A DNA stretch of 64,000 nt from Pseudoips prasinana (lineage: Eukaryota; Arthropoda; Insecta; Lepidoptera; Nolidae). This document shows, piece after piece, positions 32,405 to 43,625 of this stretch (within the stretch, counting starts at the first letter, position 1; each line of letters begins with the position of its first letter). Where the stretch lies: positions 3,918,713-3,982,712 of the forward strand of contig OX621240.1 of NCBI GenBank assembly GCA_951640165.1. Direction: 5' to 3'. Under the pieces are notes generated by a model. It made no database searches. It was not told the DNA's origin and was given only the letters and a program-made list of their open reading frames with translations. The translations under genes were made by a program, and so were the position numbers.

Positions 32405-32650
32405 TGCACACATAGCTTACAAACTGCTAAAATGGCGATGTGCTGGACATATGCTATGAGAAAACAAAGAGAAATGGACTAAAATAATAACCGAGTGGTA
32501 CCCAAGAGATAGCAAAAGAAAAAGAGGAAGACAGAGTAAAAGACGGGAAGATGATTTTAAGAAAACAGCTGGGCCGACATGGACCTGTATGGCAAGAGAC
32601 AGAAATACTTGGAAATCTTTAGAGGAGGCCTTTGTCAATGGACAAGCTAT
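32405..32650 (+). repeat. RTE-like LINE 3' tail
   Basis: The frame reads LKWRCAGHM, EKWTKIITEWYPRD, KRKRGRQSKRREDDFKK, then WTCMARDRNTWKSLEEAF. This is the best preserved example of the tail block in the window. Confidence 0.8.
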
Positions 32651-33155
32651 TCCAAATAAATATCCAGTTGCCGATAATGCTTAATATTATTAAATATATT
32701 GCATGAATTTTAATTTAGTAAGTAGGCAAACTTTGTAAGCATTATGTAATAGTGATAAGGAAACAGCAATAAAGGCTATTTTATTTTTATTTATTTACTT
32801 AAGTTCGAGTTAGGAGTGTCTGTCCTAGATGTTTCGTTGCAGCTATACCTCAGCATATGGCAACATTTTTATGACGCATCTACCATATGGTCAGTGAGGT
32901 CGCCACTATTCATGAAAGTACACACTTATGATACATTATAGTTTTCCTAATATGTACTATGGGCCAGCCGGCGTTGCCTTTCATAGTACATACAACCAAT
33001 TGACAACTTATATGGAGCCGTGAGCATTGAATACTCATGTTACGAAGCTTGATTTTAAGAGACAGTTAAGTAGAGGCCTCCTGCTCTAAACTGGCATCGT
33101 CCTCCATTAGATTTACACGCGAGTTTAGAGAAGAAGGTATCTAACAGCTAAGTTA

Positions 33156-33393
33156 GGGCCAGCGCAGACAGAGAGGAGGGCAGCGGAGAGAATTTTATCA
33201 AGACACTAGAAAATCAACTTTAAAATTATTTAAATAAAGTGCATGTATGCTTGAACATTATATGCCCGAGACCGCGCGAGCTTTTTATGTCAGGTTCAAG
33301 CATATATGCACTTTATTCCTATAATTCAAAGTTGATTTTCTAGTGCCTTAATAAAATCCTCTCTGCTGCGCTCCTCTCGTTCTGCGCTGGCCC
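33156..33393. mobile_element. 238-bp PIF/Harbinger-like MITE with TTA target duplications
   Basis: The left end is GGGCCAGCGCAGA and the right end TCTGCGCTGGCCC. Inverted repeats of roughly 100 bp extend through GGAGAGAATTTTAT, ACTAGAAAATCAACTTT and AAAGTGCATGTATGCTTGAA. TTA occurs directly outside both ends (33153-33155 and 33394-33396). The TTA duplication and GGG...CCC ends fit Harbinger-type MITEs. Confidence 0.88.
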
Positions 33394-33589
33394 TTAGTCT
33401 CCTCGCCACTATATAAACACACTGGGTGTATGCTTGTTACTTCTTCAAGTCTAACGGCAGAAGCGATTTATATAAAAATTTTGGTATGGAGTTAGCTGAC
33501 ACCCTGGATTAACACATACGCTATAATTTATAAAGTTTAACGCGGGTAAAACCGCGGGGCACAGCTAGTTATTTATATAGTTGTTCTGT

Positions 33590-33745
33590 GTTGTACGTGG
33601 AAAGTGGCAGTGGGCGGGGCACATAGCTCGTAGAACCGACGGCCGTTGGGGCAGAAAGGTTCTCGAGTGGTGACCACGAACCGGAAGAGGCAGCGTGGGC
33701 AGGACCTAGGGGTCAAACGGAAGACGTCTACTACTGGGCAACGGA
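33590..33745 (+). repeat. RTE-like LINE 3' tail with an inverted extension
   Basis: It reads KWQWAGHIA and [19 protein letters not shown]. Its end, GACGTCTACTACTGGGCAAC (33723), returns inverted at 33849-33873. The palindrome at 33798-33839 lies between the two. Confidence 0.7.
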
Positions 33746-33797
33746 CTCCACCAAAGATCTCAACAATTGCCGGTCTTGCGCTATTGCATCCAGCGGT

Positions 33798-33840
33798 TTC
33801 GATCATCGGTCCATCTTGTAGGCAAGATGGACCGATGATC
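33798..33840. repeat. Perfect palindrome (about 19-bp arms, 4-nt loop)
   Basis: CGATCATCGGTCCATCTTG, loop TAGG, then CAAGATGGACCGATGATCG. It is nested inside a wider inverted repeat (33723-33746 with 33849-33873). Confidence 0.92.
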
Positions 33841-34280
33841 GAACCGTCCGTTGCCCAGTAGTAGACGTCTTTCGTTTGATATGATGATGATGAGTTTACG
33901 TGTGCTTTATTTCCATGAATAGTATGTTTGTAAAGACACCCGCGATTCCAGGATTAATTTTAATAGAGTGGAGTTGTTTATTGAATATCTGCCTCTAATT
34001 GTCTCTGTCTAGGTGATTCATACAAACTAAAGCTCTTCCAGTTATAATAAATGCCGTAATAACGCGACGTTGTTCATACAAACATGCATTTATATGCCAT
34101 ATATAGCCATCACGCAGCGCTATCTGATAAAGACTTACTCGTGCAATTTTAAACAGGGACTTGTTATATTAAAGCCTTGCATAACAACTTGAGTACCAAA
34201 GAGTCACTATTGATTTTGTTCTTAGAAAGAAATGTAGCAAAAGTGCAATAACCTTGATGGAGCGGATAGGACGATATACA

Positions 34281-34328
34281 GGAGTTCAACAATTATTTTT
34301 TTATATAAAAAAAGAATTGTTGAACTCC
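34281..34328. repeat. 48-bp near-perfect palindrome
   Basis: Outer arms GGAGTTCAACAATT and AATTGTTGAACTCC enclose TTTTTTTATATAAAAAAA, itself a palindrome. The only mismatch is one A/G pair. ATACA lies just outside the left arm and one base outside the right arm, a possible but imprecise target duplication. Confidence 0.9.
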
Positions 34329-34554
34329 CATACAAAAACGTCATTTTACGTAATGTAAGATAATGTTACACCTGTATTCATACAACATTTTAAAGAGAAA
34401 CTTCTTTTACATCGCCTCAAATTTTAATGTCCATCTATTGCATGTCGTAATATGGCTCGCATCTGCTGACCGTGTAGCATTTACATTCTCACTAATTTGT
34501 GCAAGTGCTCCACGGTATTTGTGTTTTGATCAGTATATTTATATAAATGTTGTT

Positions 34555-34695
34555 GTACAGACGCCAGCACATCCAGCTACCCCAATCTGTCAAATTTCTT
34601 ATATAGATTTTCAACTTTATCACAAAAGCATAAGGTTCAATTTCAATTAGGGAAATTTGACGGATTGCGGTAGCTTGATGTGCCGGCGTCTGTAC
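34555..34695. mobile_element. 141-bp MITE, family R, copy 2
   Basis: GTACAGACGCCAGCACATCC on the left and TGATGTGCCGGCGTCTGTAC on the right, with the same inner pairing as copy 1. Confidence 0.92.
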
Positions 34696-34990
34696 ACCTG
34701 ATCGTGATGAACAACTATACGGCTAGTGAGTCAAATAAACTAGCTAACGAGAGAAATATCAAGAAAAATGATAAAATATCCGACAGTGAATTAATTTTAA
34801 GCCGTTTCACTTATCGTTTCACATCGTATTTTCATAAAACCACACTTTTTTTTTTCATACATTTAGCCATGTGTAAGATAAAATAAATGGCAAAATCGTC
34901 CGAATTGTAGTACTGAAAGATAGAAGCAAACTCCCCCCTATCCACCAAATACTTCGTTAATTCTTGTGCGAAATATACCGTATAACTTCT

Positions 34991-35257
34991 ATCCTGTTAG
35001 AAAGTTACAAAATGTTGCCCAAACGCCGCTACCTTGCGTTTGAAAAATCGCTCCTTAATGGTCCAACACGGTTTGCGGCGTATAAGATTAATGCAGCTAA
35101 CGGTTCCGACTTTGCAAAAGTAATAATGGCAAAAAATATCCATTCACATCCACCGGGCTATTGCCGCATGCAAAATATACTTAACTCTATTCTAGAAACT
35201 TCCATCGACCTCTTCCCAGAGGCGTTTTGCTTTGATTTATCTAATAGCCGAGATTAA
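34991..35257 (+). other. Unrecognised short open frame
   Basis: An 88-codon frame starting MLPKRRYLAFEKSLLNG and ending CFDLSNSRD. It has no motif, signal peptide or neighbour that suggests function, and may be chance. The surrounding region 34696-36069 has no other feature I can support. Confidence 0.2.
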
Positions 35258-36069
35258 TATCATCTGTTCTCTGATGTCTAATGATACGTAAATCTACGGG
35301 GCAAACGACTGGTTATTCGATTTATAAAAACTGAATTCAAAATTATTGTTTAATAAGCTCTGGTATGGACTTAGGTTTCAAGTAATATTATTAAGAACTT
35401 CCGTAAGTTCTCTGTTAGAACGAGTATCCAAAGCGGAATTATTAGGATCATACCAAATTTGGCTATGAAGAGCAGGGAACACTGAGAGATAGAGAATGTG
35501 AGCGTTGATGCATCACAGGGGGTCCCCCTAAAACCTACGTCTGACTTGCAAGTCTCAGACTCTGTCGAGTGTCTACTCTACCACGTGACGGACCCGGTTT
35601 CCGCAAGGTGAATCCATGGAATTCCTAGGAGACCTAATTCTTAGGTCTTACTTATGTTAGAAACAAAACAATTTAGTATTAGTAGACACTGACCTATAGA
35701 ATGCGTCCGTATGGATTCTGTATTTGTAAATTCAGAGCTATTCACAAATCGATTAGCCCGGGTTTACACTTTAATTTCAAAGTGATGGATGATCAAGGTC
35801 GGCAAAAAGTGCAATCTATAATTATTTTTGAATTTAGACAAAGGATTGGCAAGTGAAGATCATGAGGATGACGTAAAGTAACCGCGCTCGTATTACACCA
35901 GATATGCTCCGAATATAAAATTTGACGGTGAAAAGATACAAAAGTACACTTAAATTATTTGTTTCGCATCGCCGTATAACACTACAAGTCTTAAACTGCT
36001 GTAGAACATGCAATCGTAAAGGTGGTATTACATTGGAGAATCACTAGGGAAACTATAGAAGAGATTCTC

Positions 36070-36310
36070 AAATCATCATCATCATCATGCCATCCGATTG
36101 ACGTCCACTGCTGGACAAAGGCCTTCCCAAAAGATTTCGACCATGGAGTAGTGCCCATCATTTGGAGGGATATGCCATAATCGTCAAGCTTTACAATGAG
36201 TTGGTGACCGCAGTAGTCATAGAACACGAGACGCTGCTGCCATACCTCTGGACAACTTCTACGCCCTCCGACGCTAAGAAATGGGGTGGCGATATTCTAT
36301 GCCGTCCTCC
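36070..36310 (-). repeat. RTE-like LINE 3' tail
   Basis: ATCATCATCATCATG is followed by CGTCCACTGCTGGACAAAGG, then GGAGGGATATGCCATAATCG and GAGACGCTGCTGCCAT. This is the reversed form of the 11041 type. Confidence 0.7.
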
Positions 36311-36439
36311 ATACAGCAAGAGTCACAAATAAAAGCAAAAAAATATGACCAATTTTCCGATACGGCAGCCAATAGCAGCTTCGGTTCTTAACGGATCTAA
36401 CTATGCAGTGCACGAGCACAGGTATTCTTCTCGACTCTG

Positions 36440-37611
36440 AAATTATGATTGTTATCCTATACAACCGGGTGGGTATAAGACATATGTAGGTCCAACAGCT
36501 TTACGTAATTTTTAGACATAACACCGTTAACTTCCACATTCCGGACTGCTTTCCTTGTCAGAAGATCCCTACCGTTACTATAAAATTGGAAAGCTATTGA
36601 TTTTTCTTCTTTCGGTCCACAACATGAATATGTGGATAGCATATGCTGACGCGGCCATCTAGTATGTCTAAGTTCCTGGGAGGTACAGGCTACAATACTC
36701 CTTGGTACCATCTGCAAGTGTTCTCCTGAACATGCCTTCCTTGTTCCAGCCGACCTGAGTCTGAACCCGGTTTAGAGTCCTGTAGATCGGCCACTGAAGT
36801 TACTTAGTTAGGCGGTTGTCACCAGAACTTGGCTTCATGTTTGGCTTATTTGGCTACTCGAAACTTTTCGGCTCCGTGCAGATGGAAACTGTAGTGCCTC
36901 TAGCTTTTACAGTGAAGCTTTACGTGTGTTGTCCTCAACTCTAATGCAACGTCTGTACATGCGGATGTCCGTGATGCTCATCTTCAAGAGGTGTTTGTCA
37001 GTGTGCAGTGTTTGGTAATTATGCTATCAGCATGCGTTAATCCTTTTTGTACAGGCCAATACAGGTGAAGGGGGAATTTCTATCCTCCGTCTACACCGGC
37101 GGCGATGCCTTTTTAAATATAGCCATTATCTCTTATCTATCCTAGGATTGTCTGGAAAAGATCGCTGATTGCGATGAGACTGCCCAATGTGCAAGTTTTT
37201 GTTGTCATTCGATTAATTTCAACCGAAATCTGTCTCAAATTAAATCGTTCACGTAACCATCGATTCTCGTGTAGATCCGCCTCAACTTCGAGTGTCATCA
37301 ATTAAGCCATGTTCGCGATATTAATGTGGCGTAAAATCCTTTCATTTACATAACAAAATGCGCCACCATTCACTGTCGGACGCTGTCACCATTGTTAGAT
37401 GATCTCTTTTATCTCTGTACCCTTATGAGGTCGACTATAAAAAAAATGGTTCTATAACGTGTAGACTGTAGGTATATCTTTTAGGTTTGGACGATAGAGT
37501 TCGTACATTTAGATTATCCAGATAAATGACCATTACGTTTGAGTCGCTTACAGCCAGTTGCTTTCACTGGTTCGTACGAGATTGGTGAGCACCTAGACAC
37601 GCGGTCAGCCT
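36440..37611. other. Repeat-like sequence, no gene seen
   Basis: 36460-36720 holds degraded family A SINE words (CCAACAGCTTTACGTAA, CCGTTAACTTCCACATTCCG). 36890-36960 resembles an arm of the palindromic family P MITE only weakly (AGTGCCTCTAGC). The rest is unassigned. Confidence 0.4.
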
Positions 37612-37960
37612 ATGAAATAATGTAATTTATTCAGCACTTGGGTATTAACATACACTTGTGAAGCTCACAATGCAGTACATAATGATAGTCGAATACAGTA
37701 TAAAAGTTACAATTAGTCCGTCCGTGCGGTCTGTTTTATCACATATTTTTTCTTAAATCCTTAAATAAATAACAAGTTACTAATCTATTATTTTGAAATT
37801 TAGTTCTACTATATTTAAATTAAAGAATTGAAGGCAACGAGCAGTTGGCTAGCGCAGAAGGCTCTTAACCAGTAGCTTAAATTAAATCACTAATACCTGG
37901 CCCATCACCCTTTTGGGGTTCGGGCCACAGATCAGGGGGCCGCTGAAGCAAAAGGCGGAA
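37612..37960. repeat. Unclassified 350-bp repeat, copy 1
   Basis: It shares with 51815-52158 the words ATTTATTCAGCACTTGGGTA, ATTAGTCCGTCCGTGCG, GCGCAGAAGGCTCTTAACCA and CCTTTTGGGGTTCGGGCCAC, in order. After 37960 the two copies diverge. Here a GC-richer stretch to about 38250 follows (GATCACCGAACACGCG, CTAGCCACCTCGGTGGACG). Confidence 0.85.
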
Positions 37961-38605
37961 TTCTAAGTGTGGGTGTGATCACTTGCATGGGATCACCGAA
38001 CACGCGTTAAGGGGCCAATGCGATCCTCGCCGCTGAGGATCCTACCCTAGCTAACCTGCGGCTTTCTCTAGCCACCTCGGTGGACGAGTTTTCTCGGTGT
38101 CTATAGAAGTTGTAATATTATGAGACGGGATCAGTTGACTGATTCATTAGGTCATCTGATCCCTCGAGGCCAGTACGAGCGGGACCAGTAGCTACCAAAT
38201 AACCGTGTGTCGTAGGTACATCGCGATTTTGGTGACATTATCTGGTTTACATAGTTACGAAGGTTGTGCAATAGATCGTAAACTAGTTCATTAGCGAGTC
38301 GCCTACGAGCCCAAACCCCAACGTAACTCAATTCCTTAGATTGTCACGACTTGCGTGGGCCGGCGAATAGATAATTAGTTATTCTTACATTAAAACGTAG
38401 AATGTACGTTCGTTCTAGGGATCTAAAATGTATTTTAAATATTTGAGTAGGCAGGCTTTGCTGATTGTTTTTCAAATATCTCGTAAACTTTGAAGTATAT
38501 TACATTGCTTCACATTAAGTTTAGTCCGAACATAATAATAGGAATATAAATTTTTTGGTGGAATAATTAATTTACTATTGATGCTAACTAATAATAATAG
38601 ATAAT

Positions 38606-38935
38606 AGTCCTCCTGGCCGAAATCCGGCTATGGCAACCAATCCTAATGGAGACTAGCCAACTGCCCAGCACATAAAATAGTCCAAATGTGAAGCGCAAAC
38701 GCAGGTTCCCTCGCTCTAATGTGGGATGGCTATCCGACACGACCGGGGAGAGATTAGGACCAACAGCTTTACCTGCTTTCCGAGAGAGACCTCTAACACA
38801 TTTAACGTTCAGAAACTGGGCTGCCACTTGTGCTGTTCTTGCCGGAAAAATGCCATTAACAATATTTGAACCCTGCACTTTAATATTTGGATAATGGATT
38901 TTAATCGGTTGGATATGCTACCGCTAAACTAAAGA
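38606..38935 (-). repeat. Family A SINE, diverged full-length copy
   Basis: The tail GTCCTCCTGGCCGAAATCC is on the left, the body CGACACGACCGGGGAGAG and GCTTTACCTGCTTTCCGAG follows, and the head ATGCTACCGCTAAACTAAAG is on the right. Confidence 0.75.
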
Positions 38936-39790
38936 GCAAATAAAGCTAAGCTAAGTATCTAGCTCATGAATACGCAAGGTAATAAGAGATAGCACAATGA
39001 AAATATCAACCTGATGGATGAGGCATCTTTTCCCATTCAAAACTGTCATTGATACCGGTTGAACTTTGAAATAACCGTTATATATTTTGCGGTTGACTCA
39101 TATTTTTGAATTCAAGTAAAGAATCTATCTCAATTTTGGTCCTAAGGTATCTCTTTGGATTCCTAATAATCATAAGAGATCTTGTGGAACTTATTGGCTG
39201 ATTATATAAACATCTCTACGCAAGTGACATTTCTTTTTGCGCCATGCAAATTCCTAACCTAATGGCGAGCCAATTTGTGGCCTAACTGCCTTTTGTGATT
39301 CACTTTAACAAAAGCTGACTCCATCAGAGTACTTTTTTGCTTTTATTATTCATTTTCTATGCTCTTTATGGCATGCGTTGTTTCGTTTTTATGGAGGATA
39401 ATGAGCGCGCTTCTAACTTCTTATAGGTTAACGGGGCTAGTCACGAATTTTATCTTATTACCATACTTGGGTTCACAGTTGTTAACGTCTTATATATTTC
39501 GGACAAGTCTATGAAAAGGAGCACGCAAATTCAACATTTTTCTGCATTTATCTAAAACTTTTATTGGGTCAGCACTATATGTGCCATTTTACAGGTCACG
39601 GCTCTTCCTTTCTTCTTTTGACCGCCCTTCTGTATTTACTGATATTTTTCTTTTATAATAAGGTTGGGTAAACAAAGGACTAATTAATTGTTATAGCCCT
39701 GTATTCATTCTGGTATTTCAAATCGTTACATATCATACGAAGACCACAACTATGACAAGACAGACATCTCCTCTTTTCTTTTATTACCTT
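38936..39790. other. No gene seen
   Basis: AT-rich sequence without recognised features. Confidence 0.5.
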
Positions 39791-40162
39791 TCATTTAAAA
39801 AATCCGATAGTTTCTGGCTTTGATCCCTGTAACATTATTTGTAAAATTAAATATAAATTTGAGCTTACAACCGTTAAATTCGAATTCGGAATAGATGAAT
39901 CAGGACGGGCATTTCCAATTGGAAATCTGAAATGCCCAACATAATCTTGGATGTCCTTAATTTTTGCAGCGTCTTTACGAAGTTGTTGCACTGGTTTCAC
40001 TGTCAGGAATTTGTATGTTTTTAGTTTCATAATATACTCTTTCCCTCCTCCAGATGTCATAGTTGTATGAAGATTCACTGTCAATTTATTCTTGTGAAAG
40101 TGTCTGTCTGTACCATTAATTGCTCTAGCCAATGCATTTTCACAAATACTAGGTAAAGCCAT
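39791..40162 (-). CDS. Unrecognised 123-residue open frame
   Basis: ATG 40162 opens MALPSICENALARAING and the frame runs to a stop at 39791. It has a basic middle (KLKTYKFLTVKPVQQLRKDA) and a C-terminal LYLILQIMLQGSKPE. Its residue mix looks protein-like rather than low-complexity, but I recognise no family. No membrane signal or partner exon was identified. A MITE lies about 75 bp upstream of its start. It could be a lineage-specific gene, a transposon fragment or chance. Confidence 0.25.
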   Translation of the reverse strand: MALPSICENALARAINGTDRHFHKNKLTVNLHTTMTSGGGKEYIMKLKTYKFLTVKPVQQLRKDAAKIKDIQDYVGHFRFPIGNARPDSSIPNSNLTVVSSNLYLILQIMLQGSKPETIGFFK

Positions 40163-40235
40163 GTCGTACACGGCAGATCGTAAAACAAAGTCATTAGAAT
40201 ATATCTACCTACATCAGTTACTTTGGAAACTAGTT

Positions 40236-40372
40236 AGGCTTAAAAACGAAACGTGCTAACAAACTCGAGCTCTAGATCAGAATTCAGCCTTGTGATTGGT
40301 GGCGTCATAAGTTTAACCAATCACAACGCTTCGTTCCGATCGAGACCTCGTACGTTTTGTTTTTTGCTCTCA
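40236..40372. mobile_element. MITE-like element, family S, copy 2
   Basis: The ends are TTAAAAACGAAACGTGC and GTACGTTTTGTTTTTTGC. The inner stem is TTGTGATTGG with CCAATCACAA. It resembles 20674-20840. Confidence 0.6.
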
Positions 40373-41100
40373 TACTTTTCCACTAGATATTTGCCGTTAT
40401 GATAAAGATTCTATATTTGCAAGGAACAGGTTTCGTTAAGAGACGTTTTAGTAGCGAATGTCAGTAGCTAATGATTATAATGTTCATTAGTTTCAATTCT
40501 CAGAATGAATAGTGACCATTTGTTTTATTGAGCAAGTCTTATTAAAACTACCCATTCATTAGCATACCTTATTTCTATAAACTTGTCCTCCTTTACCGAA
40601 CCAATTGTTTGTCAAATAATGGCGTGTGTATGAATACTTAATTATGCTTGTGGAGGATAACGAGTTTGTGTGCATGAGTACATGCGAAAATATTTTGTTG
40701 TTTAAAGATTGTTGACCTCTGCGAATAGGATTAGAGGATTTGTAAGTACGAATGTGTGTTGACGTCTTTATGCCGATGTGGAAGTTCTGCGAAGGTTTTG
40801 CCAACATATTCTATACTAGTAATTCACATCGACTTCGTTCGGGTGTAATTTAGACAAAAAGAGTGAAAAAGTTTGGTATACTTACGACGCTATGAAAGAC
40901 AAACAAAAACATTCAAGCGCAAGTTTGATTTACTGTAATAGATTTTGATACACCACTGCGGAGCATTCTGTAAAGTTATAGAAGAATTACACTTCTCTAG
41001 TACTTAATTTTTATGTTTTATGTGATGAAGCAGAACGTAGTACAAGTGTATGTAAATACTCAAGTGCCGAATTAATTTCGATATTTTAGTCTAGCCTACG
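40373..41100. other. No gene seen
   Basis: AT-rich sequence upstream of the candidate exon at 41.5 kb. A TATAAAT lies at 41108-41114, about 390 bp before that exon's ATG. Confidence 0.4.
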
Positions 41101-41505
41101 AAAGCAATATAAATTTTCGGCGGCATTAGTCTTCTCTCTCTTCTTTGCATGGAAAGGTAATTAGGTTTTATTATATATACACGCACAATTATTCTATCCA
41201 TCTGGTGGTGAAGACCGCATCCAAATCCATAACGTGGTGTAGGAGGAGTTAGTGGCTATACATACACACATACGCGGAAAGCAACTTTGTTTTATACTAT
41301 GCAAGATTCCTATTATATGCAGATTGTTGGACATAGTTGTGTCTTTGTTTCGTACTTATCAATTTAACTTACGTATGAGTCACGTTACTAACTATGGGAG
41401 GACACATCGTTCGATTGCGATAAAACGTATCGAGGAAGACGATATTAATTTCATTTTCTTCATTAGAAAGAGCATCACGTACCAGGACAGCATAGAGTCG
41501 TGAAG

Positions 41506-41650
41506 ATGTCTGTTGTCACCGAAATGCAACTCGGCCGAATTGAGTGGGTGTCTGATACTGCAGAAGGGTTAACTCTGAAGCGTCGTTCGAAAGTTGTTCG
41601 AGTTAATTCAAACGTTTGGCTAAAGCGTCGTGCTCGAGATGAATGTCAAG
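41506..41650 (+). CDS. Candidate first coding exon of an unidentified gene
   Basis: ATG 41506 has a good context (TGAAGATGT) and opens MSVVTEMQLGRIEWVSDTAE, then a basic stretch RRSKVVRVNSNVWLKRRARD. The frame reaches a strong donor, TCAAG|GTGAGG, at 41650. Beyond it lies a GC-rich block. Read through without splicing, the frame would end at 41775. I recognise no family. It may be the first exon of a gene on the plus strand. It could also be a new gene in the myosin intron, or chance. Confidence 0.35.
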
Positions 41651-41760
41651 GTGAGGCGCGCCGCCGCCGGCCGAAACGGCCGCGGGTGTCGTTGACCCGC
41701 AGGGGCGCGGGGGTTGAGGGGGGGACGGCCCACGCGAATATGTACGCTACGTTTCAACCT
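41651..41760 (+). other. GC-rich block with two adjacent hairpins
   Basis: This is a sharp GC-rich island in AT-rich surroundings. It contains CGGCCG-AAA-CGGCCG (41668-41682) and then GCGGGT, a 7-nt loop and ACCCGC (41682-41700). It directly follows the candidate donor at 41650. Confidence 0.7.
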
Positions 41761-42589
41761 CCACCGTCGCTCTAATATCCTGGTACTTGTGGCTAACTTG
41801 ACTGTTAGTCCTTTTCACTCTCGTGTGATTTTATTCTCGTTTGTTTATTGATTCACAGTTTCGCACTATGTTTACTCTCTAGAGTTGATGTTAACAAAAA
41901 ATGGATTGCGTCTATTTAAGGGCCTGACAAAAATAAAATTGATTTTGTTCCGCATGTTTGTAAACAATAGCGCTAAGTTCACGTCTTAACTAAAACATAT
42001 TCAAAGACCTCTTCTCTTGGCTCGGTCTCACATAACTTTTCCACTATTGGAAAAAACACAATTCCTCTATAAAATGTTAATTGTTTTATATGTTATGCAT
42101 TATAGATCTTATATTAAGTTCAATTTCATCCTGTTTTGGAAGTCCGTTTGATAGATTTCTGTTCAATCTATTCCGACCCGTAGAATAAACGGTGTTTTGC
42201 AAGTTGTCAGTATCTTAACGATACTGCGTTGGAATTGAATCGTACATGCCTTCAGCTATGTTGGCTAATCTTGTGTGGCGTCTAGCGATGCTGAAAATAA
42301 TACAATTAAACAAAGCTTCCGTGATAAATTGGTAAGCAAAAGGTAGAAAACGTCAATGGGCGCGTGTTTACGAACTGTTGCCAAGTATTAAAGGTTGGAA
42401 TTACGCTTATATCCGCTCGGAGCGGTAATGGTTACCATCGTAAGTCACGTTTACAGCCGATAACTCGTCTAAAGTACGTAAGCGTGTTATTTCGTAAACA
42501 CGTTCGGTTAGAGTGACCAGACAGAGTACTTACCTAGGACATGTCAACCCTTCAAGTGAACAGTACCCCGCTGGCCCCTTTTATATAAG

Positions 42590-42705
42590 TATACATACAT
42601 AGACTCACGCCTGTTTCCCAGAGGGGTAGGCAGAGACAACGGATTTCCATTTGTCACGATCTTTGCACACGTCTTTTGCCTCGATTACTGTCATTATATA
42701 AGTAT
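42590..42705 (-). repeat. RTE-like LINE 3' tail
   Basis: Minus-strand frame GKQ, then SVVSAYPSG in reverse order of the plus copy at 46975. It contains CACGCCTGTTTCCCAGAGGG and CACGTCTTTTGCCTCGATTA. Confidence 0.75.
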
Positions 42706-43062
42706 AAAGTATAAATGTCTTGGGACAAGTAACCCACTGCCATCTGATCCCATACTAGGCAGAGCCTGTAACTATAGCATCCATATAACCATTCTCAATG
42801 CAAATTTTATTTATTTGCCTATCAACTTAACATATTTAATTACTTAAGTATATTTTTAAAAATAATGCTCGCACTACTGAATAAATCCCTGCATCACGGG
42901 GAACTTTACAAACTTGCAAATCACGGACATAAAATACAGTCAGACTCAGAACAAAATAAGTCACACAAATATTTTTCCTGGGCGGGAATCGAACCCGGTT
43001 TACGAAGGCGCTGAGGAGTACCGCCCGGAGTGCCCTTAACCAGTAGCACCACACGTCCAATC
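42706..43062 (-). repeat. tRNA-derived SINE, families B/D
   Basis: The tail is CCATCTGATCCCATACTAGG, the reversed B box GGCGGGAATCGAACCCGG, and the reversed head ends GTAGCACCACACGTCC. Confidence 0.75.
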
Positions 43063-43597
43063 AGGGACGGTATTCTTATCTGAAAATTTTAATTCAATTA
43101 CTGACTGGTAAATAATTTAATATCTTAATATATAAGGTGTAACATTAATACTGAAAACTAACTAATTAAAAAAAATCAGTTAGTGAATATTAAGAATATT
43201 TTTTGGCTCCCCATCAATATTGATCAGCTGATCGTTATTCTTGTATGGGAAGTTAAACTTTATTTTTGTACATTTTGTAGGTTCATGTGTAACACGCGGC
43301 TAGTTGATTAGTTTCATGGGCTAATTAAGCTCTTCAAGTTACATCTATTATTTATGTTACATCTTGTATATGAATCTTCTGCACTTTTCCGTCACTGAAC
43401 TCCTGAACGGCTGGATTGATTTTGATGTAAGAAGAGAAGGGCATCTCCAGTTCTATCATTTTGTTTTACCCCGTATTACTGAGGCAAATTCTGCGATCCG
43501 TCCTCCTAAATATTACTTGTTCTCTATATAATCCAAACTTGTCATTTATAATATCCTATCAACATAACAGCGTAAGAGAAATCCCCAAGACTATGGT

Positions 43598-43625
43598 ATA
43601 TCCCCAAGACTCATCTTGGGGATAT
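43598..43625. repeat. Perfect hairpin (12-bp arms, 4-nt loop)
   Basis: ATATCCCCAAGA, loop CTCA, then TCTTGGGGATAT. It lies at the start of a reversed RTE-like tail. Confidence 0.92.

Noticed and set aside
33240..33310. Pre-miRNA from the pairing of AAGTGCATGTATGCTTG with CAAGCATATATGCACTT
   Set aside because: The pairing is part of the long inverted repeats of the Harbinger-like MITE, which explains it fully.
41640..41760. rRNA fragment suggested by high GC
   Set aside because: No conserved rRNA core sequence could be recognised. The block is better described as GC-rich hairpins next to a candidate donor.
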